Positions 38,455 to 48,000 of a DNA stretch of 64,000 nucleotides are shown here, in pieces (position 1 is the first letter of the stretch; each line of letters begins with the position of its first letter). Source of the DNA: Pseudonocardia sp. T1-2H (GTDB taxonomy: Bacteria > Actinomycetota > Actinomycetes > Mycobacteriales > Pseudonocardiaceae); NCBI RefSeq assembly GCF_038039215.1, contig NZ_JBBPCL010000003.1:1-64000 (forward strand). Reading direction: 5' to 3'. The position numbers and the translations under genes are program-made. The notes beneath the pieces were generated by a model that saw only the letters and a program-made list of their open reading frames with translations, was not told where the DNA came from and ran no database searches.

Positions 38455-38763
38455 ATGACGAGCACCCGGCCAGCTCCCGCTGCGATGAGCTGCGGCCTGA
38501 CGTTGAAGCAGGCCGGCGGCCCCGGCCGCCTCAAGGTCGTCGAGGAGCTCAACGCCGCAGACATGCTCCAGGCCTCCGCTCCTGTGCCACACCGCAAGCA
38601 GGAATTCCGTGCGCTGCCTGATCTTCGGTCTGTGCCGGACACCTCGACGGCCGCGGAGCAGCTCGGCAAGGCTCTCGGAAACGGTGACCTTACGATGACC
38701 CCGGCACTCAACGGGACGGACAAGGGCCCGCTGTTGTACCTCTACCGCCCTCGGCGACGCTAG
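38455..38763 (+). CDS. Hypothetical protein
   Basis: 102 residues from ATG 38455 with GAGGAG about nine bases upstream. Mixed composition, stretch LKVVEELNAADMLQASAPVP. No family recognised. It follows the response regulator by about 105 bp. Confidence 0.4.
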   Translation: MTSTRPAPAAMSCGLTLKQAGGPGRLKVVEELNAADMLQASAPVPHRKQEFRALPDLRSVPDTSTAAEQLGKALGNGDLTMTPALNGTDKGPLLYLYRPRRR

Positions 38764-39096
38764 GCCCTAAAGGTCTCGACGGGCGGTGTCCTCGATGAGC
38801 GGCGCCCTGACCTTTCGGGCACCGTGCACCAGATTCATCGCACCGCCATGCCTTCACGACCCGAGCAGGGACCAGGAGAAGGCAGGCGAGGTGGCGGTCA
38901 GCAGTCGTGCTCGCGGGTCTGAAGCTCCGCACTCAGGCCGAGGCCGCCGCGGCAGGCCAGACCCACCACGCCTGCTCTGCCCACGCGGACCCGAGCGCCT
39001 CGCGCATTCCCGTCCGGGCCTACCCGACCAGCTCTGACACGCCACTGGCCAACTGCGGTGCGTCAGTGTAACCCGGTTCACCCCGCGCCTCCGCCA
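38764..39096. other. Gene-free stretch
   Basis: About 330 bases between a small plus-strand gene and the end of the CofC-like gene. No credible coding frame or structure was seen. Confidence 0.35.
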
Positions 39097-39801
39097 CTAT
39101 GGCGCCTGGGGGTACAGCGCCTCGAAGGTGTGCAACCCGAGGCCGATCTCGGTGGCGGCGCGCAGGTCGTCGGCCGTGTCGACGTCGTGGCGCAGGCTCG
39201 GCCACGTGCCTGTCAGCGCGACGGATCCGGCCGCTCGGTGCCGCGCCGCCGAGCCTGCACCGAACCGCGGGTCGAAGGTCGTACGTCTCGCAGCGAGTAG
39301 GAATGTCGTGCCCGTCGTCCCGGCGTCGGCGACGAACGCGCTGGTCGCCCCGGTGGTGAAAGCGGCTAAGGCCTCCGTGACTGCGGCGTCAAGCTCGGCA
39401 GAGCGCAGCGCGGGCAGGTCGGCTTGCAGTACACCGACCGGTACGGTGCCGTCGAGTGCAGTGGCGCCATGCCGGCACGCCTCGTTCAGCAGCGGTACGG
39501 GTCCCTCTGGCACGACCTCGACGCCCAGGGTGGACAGTTCGGCCGCGACGACCGGGTCCGAGGTAACGACCACGAGACGGCGGACTGTCACGGCTGCGCG
39601 CGCGGCTGTGACCGTGTCCTGCGCAAGCGCCAACGTCAGCCGGGTGTGCCGGGTAGGTTCGCCCACGCCGTGGTCGGCGGCACCGCGCAATCGAGTCTTG
39701 GCGAAGCTCAGTGCCTTCACCGGGACTATGAGGTCGACGGCGAGATCAACAACGGGTGAGGGCGAGATCAGCCATGAGCTCCGCACGCCGCTCAACGCTT
39801 T
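39097..39801 (-). CDS. cofC: 2-phospho-L-lactate guanylyltransferase-like protein (CofC/FbiD), 5' end rearranged
   Basis: The body (about 215 residues) reads LAVDLIVPVKALSFAKTRLR, then VGVLQADLPALRSAEL, DAGTTGTTFLLAARRT and SLRHDVDTADDL, matching the CofC/FbiD nucleotidyltransferase family. That enzyme activates phospholactate or PEP with GTP in coenzyme F420 synthesis. Sequence similarity begins about eight residues before VDLIVPVK, but no start codon lies there. The in-frame ATG 39801, TTG 39795 and GTG 39786 lie inside a histidine-kinase remnant on the other strand. The original start was therefore probably lost in a rearrangement. An F420-type oxidoreductase gene lies nearby at 42998. Confidence 0.65.
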   Translation of the reverse strand, partial: KALSGVRSSWLISPSPVVDLAVDLIVPVKALSFAKTRLRGAADHGVGEPTRHTRLTLALAQDTVTAARAAVTVRRLVVVTSDPVVAAELSTLGVEVVPEGPVPLLNEACRHGATALDGTVPVGVLQADLPALRSAELDAAVTEALAAFTTGATSAFVADAGTTGTTFLLAARRTTFDPRFGAGSAARHRAAGSVALTGTWPSLRHDVDTADDLRAATEIGLGLHTFEALYPQAP

Positions 39802-39892
39802 CATCGGATCGCCGCAGCTGCTCGACACGCTACAGCTGACCGAGCAGCAGCAGCACGATGGTGCCGGCCCGCGCCAACAAGAAGGTCGGTGA
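39764..39892 (+). pseudogene. Histidine kinase phosphoacceptor-domain remnant
   Basis: The plus strand reads EISHELRTPLNAFIGSPQLL followed by DTLQLTEQQQ. This is a clear HisKA H-box like that of the hybrid kinase (VSHEVRTPLNAVIGFAQVLQ). Everything on either side of the kinase is missing. Its position and direction mirror the hybrid kinase relative to the left SDR copy. Confidence 0.7.
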
Positions 39893-40043
39893 CTACCACC
39901 ATTGGGGCCGGCCCCTCCTCGAGCAACCGTCTGCCGCTGGCGATGTGGTGCGCTCCTACGCACCTGATGACCGGTGGAACTCCAGAACGCTGTAGCAGCC
40001 CCGTGCCCGCAACGTCGTCGTCCATCGCGAACAGATCCATCAT
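39870..40043 (-). pseudogene. Decayed single-domain receiver
   Basis: The minus strand from ATG 40043 reads LFAMDDDVAGTGLLQ, shifts frame (FWSSTGHQVRRSA), and returns as LLEEGPAPMVVVTDLLVG. These align in order with IAVDDDHAGLELLR, AAGHTVRTSRTA and APAVLVTDLMMG of the receiver at 34204. It is a frameshifted, truncated paralogue in mirror position next to the right SDR copy. Confidence 0.65.
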
Positions 40044-40181
40044 CGGCTGACCCTCCTCCGAGCAGAACCGTAGACGGAGTGACGGGCAAGGAGATGGTGC
40101 AGATGCACTACTTGGGAATAGTGCCCTGAGCGCTTCTTCACGCCCTCAAGCCACTCCTAGCGTGGCCACAGTGGATCCGAC

Positions 40182-40996
40182 TACGAGTTCAACGGAGGGC
40201 TTTGTGGGACGAGTCAAGGGCAAGGTCGCCCTGATCACCGGCGGCGCGCGCGGTCTGGGTGAGGCGACCGGTCGGGTGATGGCCGACGAAGGCGCCACGG
40301 TGATCCTCACCGACGTCCTGGATGCCGAGGGTGAGGCCGTCGCCAAGGACATCACCGCCAACGGCGGCAAGGCCGTCTACTACAACCAGGACGTCACCGA
40401 CGAGGGTCGGTGGGCGGAGCTCACCCGCAAGATCGTCGCCGACCACGGTCGGCTCGACGTCGTGGTCAACAACGCTGGCATCGTGCTCGACGCCAACGTC
40501 GAGGACACCACCCTCGAGGGCTGGCGGCGGGTCAACGCCATCAACAGCGAGGCCGTGTTCCTCGGCACCCGTGAGGCGATCCGCGTCATGAAGGACCAGG
40601 ATCCGCGCGGCGGGTCGATCGTCAACCTCTCCTCGATCGCCGGCCTCGTCGGCATCGACAACCTCGCCGCTTACAACGCTTCGAAGGGCGCGGTGCGGCT
40701 GTTCACCAAGTCCGCGGCGCTGCACGTGGCCAAGGCCGGCTACGGCATCCGTGTCAACTCGGTCCACCCCAGCTACACCTGGACCCCGATGGTGCAGCAC
40801 CTCGGCGACAACACCGGCGACCGCGACGCCTTCTACCAGGCTCTCGCCCAGGCGCACCCGATCGGTCGTCCCGGGGAGTCGATGGACATCGCGTGGGGAG
40901 TGCTCTACCTCGCCTCCGACGAGTCGTCCTGGGTGACCGGCTCCGAGCTCGTCATCGACGGCGGCATCACCGCCGCCTGACCAGCCACAGGGGTGC
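40182..40996 (+). repeat. Right arm of 815-bp inverted repeat
   Basis: Reverse complement of 33241-34055; see the left arm. Homologous recombination between the arms could flip the 6.1-kb segment. Confidence 0.9.
40204..40980 (+). CDS. SDR-family oxidoreductase, right copy
   Basis: Identical 258-residue protein to the left copy (GTG start behind GGAGGG; TGGARGLG, NNAG, YNASK). It is followed after about 220 bp by the acyl-CoA ligase and then the LLM oxidoreductase on the same strand, so this copy is the one in a metabolic gene set. Likely oxidises a secondary alcohol with NAD; substrate unknown. Confidence 0.88.
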   Translation: MGRVKGKVALITGGARGLGEATGRVMADEGATVILTDVLDAEGEAVAKDITANGGKAVYYNQDVTDEGRWAELTRKIVADHGRLDVVVNNAGIVLDANVEDTTLEGWRRVNAINSEAVFLGTREAIRVMKDQDPRGGSIVNLSSIAGLVGIDNLAAYNASKGAVRLFTKSAALHVAKAGYGIRVNSVHPSYTWTPMVQHLGDNTGDRDAFYQALAQAHPIGRPGESMDIAWGVLYLASDESSWVTGSELVIDGGITAA

Positions 40997-41198
40997 TGCT
41001 GGTCTTCCGACCCACGACGCCCGACGCCGCGGCCGAAGGGGTGGCATGAGCCGCCACAGGCCATACCGATCTAGCCCTCCGGCACGCCGGCCTCCTCGGG
41101 GATGACGATTGACCCATCCGGGAGCTCCCCAGCCGGCAGCTGATACGGCGGTGTTGGGGCCGGGCCAGCGCCCCAATGATCTCCTAAGAGGGAGTTCG

Positions 41199-42785
41199 AT
41201 GACCTCCAGCGCAGCCACCTTGCGGGACCTGCTCGTCGCTGCTCTTGACCGTTTCGGCGACCAGCCCGCGGTCACTGCTGCCGGCGCCACCCTTTCCTAC
41301 CGGCAGGTCGTCAAGCAGGCCAACGGCCTGGCCCGCTTCCTGCAAGACAACGGGATCTCTCCAGGCACACCGGTCGCTCTCATGATGAGCAACGGAGTGG
41401 AGTATGTGGTCGCCGACCAGGCCGTGCTGCGCTGCGGCGGGGCGAAGGTGCCGCTCAATGACATGATCGGCAGTCGCGAGTCGCGATACATCGTGCGTGA
41501 TAGTGGCGCCGTGATCGCGATCGCGACCCCTTCGCAGCTGCCGAACGCACTCGCCGCTCTCGAAGACCCAGCAACGTCGCTGCGCACGGTCGTGGTCGTC
41601 GGTCCGGCATCAGAGCAGCCGATCCCCGGGACCACGTCGTGGGAGACTGCCGTCGGCTCAGGAGCGGACAGGCCGCCTGAGGTCGCGATCACGTCGTCCG
41701 ATGTCGGTCTGATCCTTTACACCGGAGGGACCACAGGCGACCCAAAGGGCGTGGTCCACACCCAGCATGGGCTGACACTGAACGTACTCGCCCACGTCAT
41801 CGAGATCGGGTTCGGTGACGACGAACGGCTCCTTCTCACCTCGCCTCTACCTCACTCAGCGGGTTTCCACCTGCAGGCAGGGATGCTCAAAGGGGCCCAC
41901 GCCTTCGTCGAGTCCGGGTTCGATCCCGAGATGGTCCTGCACCGCATCGAGCACGACCGTGTGACCTTCATGTTCGCCGTGCCCACGATGATCTACCGGC
42001 TACTTGACCATGCGGCGACGATCGCAGCCCAGCGCCCGCTCGATCTGTCTGCGCTGCGCACGATCCTCTACGGCGCAGCCCCGATCACCCCCGAACGGCT
42101 CGCGCAGGGACTGGCGGCTTTCGGCCCGGTCTTCATGCAGCTCTACGGCCAGTCCGAGGCACCGAACTTCATCACCCGGCTGACCCACCACGATCACGAT
42201 CTCACGCGACCAGAACGACTGACCAGCTGCGGGCGCGCGGTCACGATGGCCCGGGTGCGTGTCCTCGACGCCGACGGTAACGACTGCGCTACCGGCGTCG
42301 TCGGCGAAGTCGTAGCACAAACGGCCTACACGATGATCGGCTACTACGGGCTGCCGGAGAAGACGGCTCAAACGATCCAGGACGGCTGGCTGCACACCGG
42401 CGATCTCGGCCGGCTCGACGAGGACGGCTACCTCTACCTCGTAGACCGCAAGAATGACATGATCATCACTGGCGGGATGAACGTCTACTGCAATGAAGTC
42501 GAGAACGTCATCGCGCAGGTCGACGGGGTAGCCCAAGTCGCAGTTGTAGGGCTACCGCATCCGGACTGGGGAGAGGCGGTAGTGGCCTTCGTAATCGGCA
42601 CGAGCAACGGCTCCGTAGATCCCGAAGCTATCACCGCCCACTGTCGCGACCAGCTGTCCCGCTACAAGATCCCGAAGAGCATCCGCCTCGTCAACGAACT
42701 ACCCCTGACCTCGGTCGGCAAGCTCGACAAGAAGGCCCTCCGATCCGCCCATCAATTTTCAGAGACCGCGTTATCCGCAATGTAG
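41199..42785 (+). CDS. Acyl-CoA ligase (AMP-binding family)
   Basis: 528 residues from ATG 41199 behind AGAGGGAG. The adenylate-forming motifs are complete: LILYTGGTTGDPKGVVHT (P-loop), YGQSEAPNF (A5), GWLHTGDLGRLDEDGYLYL (A7) and the C-terminal Lys in LTSVGKLDKKAL. The family activates a carboxylic acid via acyl-AMP to acyl-CoA. With the SDR (alcohol to ketone or acid pathway) and the LLM enzyme it suggests a short catabolic route for an alicyclic or aromatic acid. The specific acid is not readable. Confidence 0.9.
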   Translation: MTSSAATLRDLLVAALDRFGDQPAVTAAGATLSYRQVVKQANGLARFLQDNGISPGTPVALMMSNGVEYVVADQAVLRCGGAKVPLNDMIGSRESRYIVRDSGAVIAIATPSQLPNALAALEDPATSLRTVVVVGPASEQPIPGTTSWETAVGSGADRPPEVAITSSDVGLILYTGGTTGDPKGVVHTQHGLTLNVLAHVIEIGFGDDERLLLTSPLPHSAGFHLQAGMLKGAHAFVESGFDPEMVLHRIEHDRVTFMFAVPTMIYRLLDHAATIAAQRPLDLSALRTILYGAAPITPERLAQGLAAFGPVFMQLYGQSEAPNFITRLTHHDHDLTRPERLTSCGRAVTMARVRVLDADGNDCATGVVGEVVAQTAYTMIGYYGLPEKTAQTIQDGWLHTGDLGRLDEDGYLYLVDRKNDMIITGGMNVYCNEVENVIAQVDGVAQVAVVGLPHPDWGEAVVAFVIGTSNGSVDPEAITAHCRDQLSRYKIPKSIRLVNELPLTSVGKLDKKALRSAHQFSETALSAM

Positions 42786-42997
42786 CCTGCGTGGGCCTCT
42801 CGCCACACATAGTCCATAAAATGGTGTACGACAACGCTCGGTGCCCCGTTTGTCTGCACCGCAGTCCTCGCTGAGTCAATTTTGGCGCCTCAAGGAAAGC
42901 GTGCCAGCACATGCCGAGAGAACTGTCGATCCGCCGCTAATCGTCACCGCTCATTCCAATGTTGCCCAACCAATTCACGGCATGGAGGTCCTCCACC

Positions 42998-43990
42998 ATG
43001 AAGCTTGCTCTCTACCTGCCAAACTTCCGCGACAAGGTGACCGTCAAGGAACTCGAAGACCTCACCAATCTTGCCGAGGATCTCGATTTCGACTCGGTCT
43101 GGACACTCGACCGCATCGTCGTCCCGGAAGTCTCTGACACCCAAGAGCTCCAGTACTCGTTCGGCATGATGGATGGGTTTCCCAAGGGCCTGCCGGTGTC
43201 TGCCCGAGGCGAGTTCCTTCAGGGAATGCCGCTGATCCCTTGGCTCGCGGCAAAGACGACCAAGCTGCGGATCGGCATGAGCATCATCGACACTCCATTC
43301 CGTTCGCCAGGCGTTCTCGCCGCGGAGCTCGCTACTATCGATCATCTCTCGAACGGTCGACTCAACGTCGGCGTTGGCTCGGGCTGGATGCCCGAGGAGT
43401 TCGCGGCAGCAAGCGCGACACACATCTTCCCCAAGCGACACAAGCACGTTCGCGAAACGATCGAGATCATGCACGGGATCTGGGAGAACGATCTTTTTGA
43501 GTACCACGGTGAGTTTGCGGACTTCGAGCGGTGCGGCTTCGGGGCGAAGCCTGTGCAGAAGCCGTACCCTCCCATCTACATGAGCGGCCTGAAGGATCCA
43601 AAGCGCTCCGCGCTCCGCATCGCGAAGTACGGGCTGTCGGGCTGGATCGGTATCCAGGACACGCCCGATGAGCTCAAGAGGTGGCGCGGCGTGATTCAGC
43701 AGGAACTTGAGGAGTTGGGCAGCACTCGTCTGGTCGACGACCTCGACATCTGCAGCATGATCTGGTTCGTGATCACTGATGAGGAGACAGATCAGACGCC
43801 GCAGGGCAAGCTCAGCAACCTGCTGGTAGGGACCGCCGCGCAGATCACCGACTCGCTCAAGCGCTATAAGGAAGCTGGGCTCACGATGCCCCTGATCTGG
43901 CCGCCATTCCAGGATGTGCCGGTTTCGAAGACGCTCGATGACCTGAAGCGCCTCAAGGAGGAGATCATGCCAAAGGTCGATGCGATGTAG
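42998..43990 (+). CDS. LLM-class F420-dependent oxidoreductase
   Basis: 330 residues from ATG 42998, with GGAGG upstream. Bacterial luciferase-like TIM barrel: LALYLPNF start, LAEDLDFDSVWTLDR, TTKLRIGMSI, LSNGRLNVGVGSGWMPEEF and YMSGLKDPKRSALRI. In actinobacteria such proteins usually use coenzyme F420 and perform hydride transfers on ketones, enoyl or aromatic substrates. FMN-type relatives exist, so F420 use is an inference, strengthened by the CofC-like gene 3 kb upstream. Confidence 0.83.
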   Translation: MKLALYLPNFRDKVTVKELEDLTNLAEDLDFDSVWTLDRIVVPEVSDTQELQYSFGMMDGFPKGLPVSARGEFLQGMPLIPWLAAKTTKLRIGMSIIDTPFRSPGVLAAELATIDHLSNGRLNVGVGSGWMPEEFAAASATHIFPKRHKHVRETIEIMHGIWENDLFEYHGEFADFERCGFGAKPVQKPYPPIYMSGLKDPKRSALRIAKYGLSGWIGIQDTPDELKRWRGVIQQELEELGSTRLVDDLDICSMIWFVITDEETDQTPQGKLSNLLVGTAAQITDSLKRYKEAGLTMPLIWPPFQDVPVSKTLDDLKRLKEEIMPKVDAM

Positions 43991-44105
43991 GTGAGCCTGG
44001 CGTGGATCCTCGCTTGCACGGAGACACCGTGCCGCTCTGCCAGTTCCCCAAACGCCACGGCGTGGAGCCGCGCGAACGTCGACCCACAAGGGCACGCTCG
44101 CGGGC

Positions 44106-44219
44106 ATGAGCGTGCCTAACTGGGATTCAACGCGGCACGCGGCGGAGTTGTGCGCGGTCGTCGTCGGCGCCGCCGCAGCTGGCGGGTGGCTGCTCCGGGC
44201 CCGGCGCAGAGGACTCTGA
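44106..44219 (+). CDS. Very small putative membrane protein
   Basis: 37 residues, ATG to TGA, with one hydrophobic helix (CAVVVGAAAAGGWLL) and a basic tail. The ribosome site is weak. The rest of the 400-bp gap 43991-44389 shows nothing. Confidence 0.3.
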   Translation: MSVPNWDSTRHAAELCAVVVGAAAAGGWLLRARRRGL

Positions 44220-44389
44220 GCGGTTGTCCTTTGGCTGGGGGCGGCGCGGGTCAGCCCCCTCGCCCGCACATCGTCTACGTCCGGATCCGGCACGGTCATC
44301 GCCGGGCGACCTCCCACAGCGCTGATGCCAAGAGCGACCTGACCGCCGTACCCTGATCGGCGCGAGGGGGAGGGAAGGCGGCGACGATC

Positions 44390-45052
44390 ATGACGGCGAC
44401 TCTGGGTGCGGTGACGGACCGGTTTCTGCCGCTGTTCGACCCGGCCGTCGAGGAGCCGCCTAGTTCGGCGATCGAGATCTACTTCGAGACGCCGACCTCG
44501 CTGGGGCTGCTGTACACGTTCTCCCAGCGGTTTGATCAGCCTCGGCTGGTGGAGGCGGTCCGGGAGGCGCACGAGGCGGGGATCGCGGCCGCGCTCGAGG
44601 CGATCGCCGATGTGGCGCTGCTCAAGGTCGGTGAGCACGTCGAGATCCCCGGCAAGCCCTCGATGGGCCGCTACCTGCCGGGTCGGCTGTCCCTGACCCG
44701 GGTGTCCCACACCTACACCGGCGACCCCGGCGACATCGCCCGGTTCCACGACCACGTGTTCATCGGCCGGACCGGGATCGCGGATCACGACGGCGAGTGC
44801 TGGCCCCTCGCCGCTGAGGACCTGCGCGCCGGCCTGAGGTCGTTCGCAGTAGATCACGTCCACGGTATCCACCTCTCCCTGCGGGAGAGCATCGGCGCTC
44901 GCTGGAGCGAGGAACGCACCTGGATGGGCTTCCAGGAGCTGACCTACCCGGACCTGGGCCAGTACGTCGCCGACTTTCCCCGGCAGTACTGCCGGTACGG
45001 GCTGGGCTCGCCGGCCCGGTGGAACGTCGTGGACATCATCGAGCGCCTCTGA
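44390..45052 (+). CDS. Hypothetical protein, possible relaxase-domain relative
   Basis: 220 residues from ATG 44390 (GGAGGG upstream region). The sequence VEAVREAHEAGIAAALEAIA followed later by ARFHDHVFIGRTG is reminiscent of the helix and HxH metal motif of MobF relaxases (AHREAIAEAMAFIE ... LHTHVAVLN in the neighbour). It ends 22 bp from the convergent relaxase stop. No catalytic tyrosine near the N-terminus is evident. Function unknown. Confidence 0.5.
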   Translation: MTATLGAVTDRFLPLFDPAVEEPPSSAIEIYFETPTSLGLLYTFSQRFDQPRLVEAVREAHEAGIAAALEAIADVALLKVGEHVEIPGKPSMGRYLPGRLSLTRVSHTYTGDPGDIARFHDHVFIGRTGIADHDGECWPLAAEDLRAGLRSFAVDHVHGIHLSLRESIGARWSEERTWMGFQELTYPDLGQYVADFPRQYCRYGLGSPARWNVVDIIERL

Positions 45053-45073
45053 CGGCACAGGCCGCGGCGGCGA

Positions 45074-48000
45074 TCAGTCGAAGTCGAGCCCGATCTCGGG
45101 GCCGGCGTCGACGGTTTGTTCGCGAGCCAGGTCGAGGCTGCGGTCTGCGCTGAGGTCGCGGGCGAGGCCCTGGTCGCGGCGCTGCCGCTCCTGTTCGAGG
45201 GTCTCGGAGGCCTCGTCGCGCTGGCGCTGCCACTGCACGACGGGGTCGCTCGCCGCCCGCGCGCGCTGGGCGTTGAGGTCGGCGAGGATCTCGGCCTGTC
45301 GCCGCGCCTCGCGCACGGTGACGGCGTCCGGGTCGACGAGGTGTTCCTCGGGCGTGGAGCGCAGGGGCCGGGCGGCGGCGATGTCCGCTGCTGTCGGGGT
45401 GGCCTCGAAGATGGGCTCTTGGTTGGGGTCCATCGTCACCTCCTGCACCTCCTCGACGAGGCCCTGATCGGCGTCGCGTTCGGGTTCGGCGACCAGGTAG
45501 GGCGGGCGCAGGTCGTCGTCGACGCCCAGGTCGAGCTGGGCGGGGTCGAGGGGTTCGAGGTCGTGGTCGAGTTCGGCGGCCTCCTGCGGGGTGAGCACGC
45601 TGAACAGCGAGGTCTGTTCGGCGACCTCGGCGGGCTGCGGGTCGCGGGGCAGGCCGCGCTTGACCAGTTCGTCCCCGGCGAGCTGGGCGCGCTGCTCGGC
45701 CCGGGCGGCCTCGGCGGCCCAGGCCTCGCGGGCGGCGTGGACCGCGGCGAGGTGCTCGGCGCGCGCCTCCAGTTCGGCGGCGGCTTCGGCGGCGTGGGTC
45801 ATCTCGGCCTCGGCCCGCGCCCGCTCCGGCGACCCGAGGGGCAGGCGCCCGGTCTCGGCCCAGAACAGGGCCTCGTCGTGGCGGTACTCCTGCGCGGCCA
45901 GGCGGGTGTCGCGCAGTTCCTCGGCCACGTAGTACGGGGCGAAGGTGCGCTCGCGGGCCGCCGCGTCGCGGATCTGGCGCAGTTCGGTCTCCGACGCCGC
46001 GGCGTAGTCGAGCGCGTCGGTGGGCTCGCCCAGCGCGGCGTAGGCGCGCTGCCACAGCGCCCGGTGGAACACCTGCTCGCGCGCGGGCGCCTCACCGAGG
46101 GAGACGCTGGTCTCGGGCACGCTGCGCAGATCGCGGTAGGCCGCGGCGATCCCCGCGCGGTGCACCCACTCCTCGCGCTCCGGGCCGGGGTCGGGCAGCG
46201 GTCCGAGGTGCGCCACCGCCCACTGCGGCTGGTCGAGGGCGACCTGCTCCGCGAGTTCGGCCTCCCGGTCCTGGCACGCCTGGGCGAGCACCTGCCCGTA
46301 TCGGCCCGCTTCCCCGTCGACCCGGCTGGCCAGGTCGGCCCAGCTGGCCGGGGCGTTCACCCCGAGGATGTCGCTCGGGTCGTGCTCGGGGGTACGGGAG
46401 TCCAGCACACGCTCGCGTAGCCGCCACCGCAGCACATCCGACACCGACGCGGCGGTCCCGAGCCGGCGCATGACGACCGCCTCGCGCAGGACGGTCTCGA
46501 CGTCGTGGCCGCCGAGCTCGGCCTCACGCAGGGTCCGGTTGAGCCGCCCGAAGCCGTCCTCGCCACGCATCCGGGCGGCGATCTGCTCGCCGAGGATCCC
46601 GGCCAGCAGCTGGTCGTAGCGGCCGCGCCCGAACTCCTCCGACAGCCGGTCCAGCTGGGTCCCGACGAAGGCCAGCGAGCGGCCTTCCTCCTCGTTGAAC
46701 CGCCGCGTCATCTCGGCCGAGGCCGCATCGATCTCGTGCTCGCGGCCCATGATCGATGCCAGCACCGCCCGCGGGGTGGTGTCGAGGCTGTTCTGGTTGT
46801 GCTCGTCCGCGGGCCGCGCGGACACCACGTAGGCGAGGTTCTCCTCCCGGCCGCGGGTCATCCCCACGTACAGGGCGTGCGCGTCGGTGTTCTCCTCGAT
46901 CAGCGCCCGGCAGATGTCGACGGTGCGGCCCTGCGCGGCGTGCACGGTGGAGGCGTAGGCCAGGGTGACGTGACGGCTGACGTAGCCCTCGGGCAGGTGC
47001 GCGACCAGCCCGTTCGCGGCCACCACCCGCAGCGTGCCGTCCTCGGGGTTGCGCCCGGCGACCCGGTAGGCGACCCGGTTGGTCACCGCCCCGTTGCCCT
47101 CGACCCGGATGTCGTAGTCGTTGCGGCGGGCCTGGACCAGGTCCCCGACGCCGATGTGGTTGCCGTCGCGCAGCGTGCCCAACACCTCGTGCTCGACGTA
47201 CCCGCGCGCGACCAGTTCGGCGCGGATCAACGCGCAGAGGTGGCTGGCGTGGTCGTTGTCCCCCACGACCAGCAGAGATTCCTTACCGCGGACGGTATCG
47301 GCGAGATAGCCGCGGACCGCGGCGTCGATCATCGCCTCTTTGGTCCCGCCGTGCAGCCGCCCGGAGTCCTCGTAGAGCCCGAGCACGCTCGCGTCGCGGG
47401 AGCGCAGCCGCAGCGACGCCGCGCGCTCCCACGGCTCGGCGAACCGGCGGATCTCGGTGAGCTGGTAGGCGCCGTTGTCGCGCACCAGCAGGTCCAGCAT
47501 TCCGCCCGCACCCACCGCGACCAGCTGCTCCGGGTCGCCGGTGTAGAGCAGCTTCCCGCCGGCCTCGCCGACGAGCTTCGCGATCCGGTCCAGCTCCCCG
47601 GTCGCCGACATCCCCGCTTCGTCGACGACCACCAGGTCCCCTGGCCGCAGCCGGTCCCGCACCTGTCCGCGATCGTTCGGCGCGAACCGGTTCAGGAACC
47701 GGGTGGTGTTCATCGCGGTGACGCCGTCGTCCTCGAGGACCTGCGCGGCCCGCTGCGAGGTCGCCACACCGATCACGCGGCCCCCGACCCCGCGCTCCCA
47801 GCTGCGCGCGAGCGCCCCCACGGTGTGTGACTTCCCCGCACCTGCGGGGCCGAGGAGAACATCGCCGGCGCGTCCGGAGGACAGGATGCCGATTGCAGCA
47901 TCGAGCTGATCCGGGCCCAGACCAGCGGCAACGAGCTCCACCCGGGCCACTTCCAGCTCCGGGCCGGTCAGCGCCGGCGCGTCCGCGCGACGGGCCGCCG

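Noticed and set aside
42944..45058. 704-codon minus-strand open frame
   Set aside because: It spans the opposite strand of the LLM oxidoreductase and the 44390 gene, both of which have recognisable or better supported products.
45116..47830. Long plus-strand open frames opposite the relaxase
   Set aside because: The minus strand carries the Walker motifs and helicase signatures; the plus frames are shadows.
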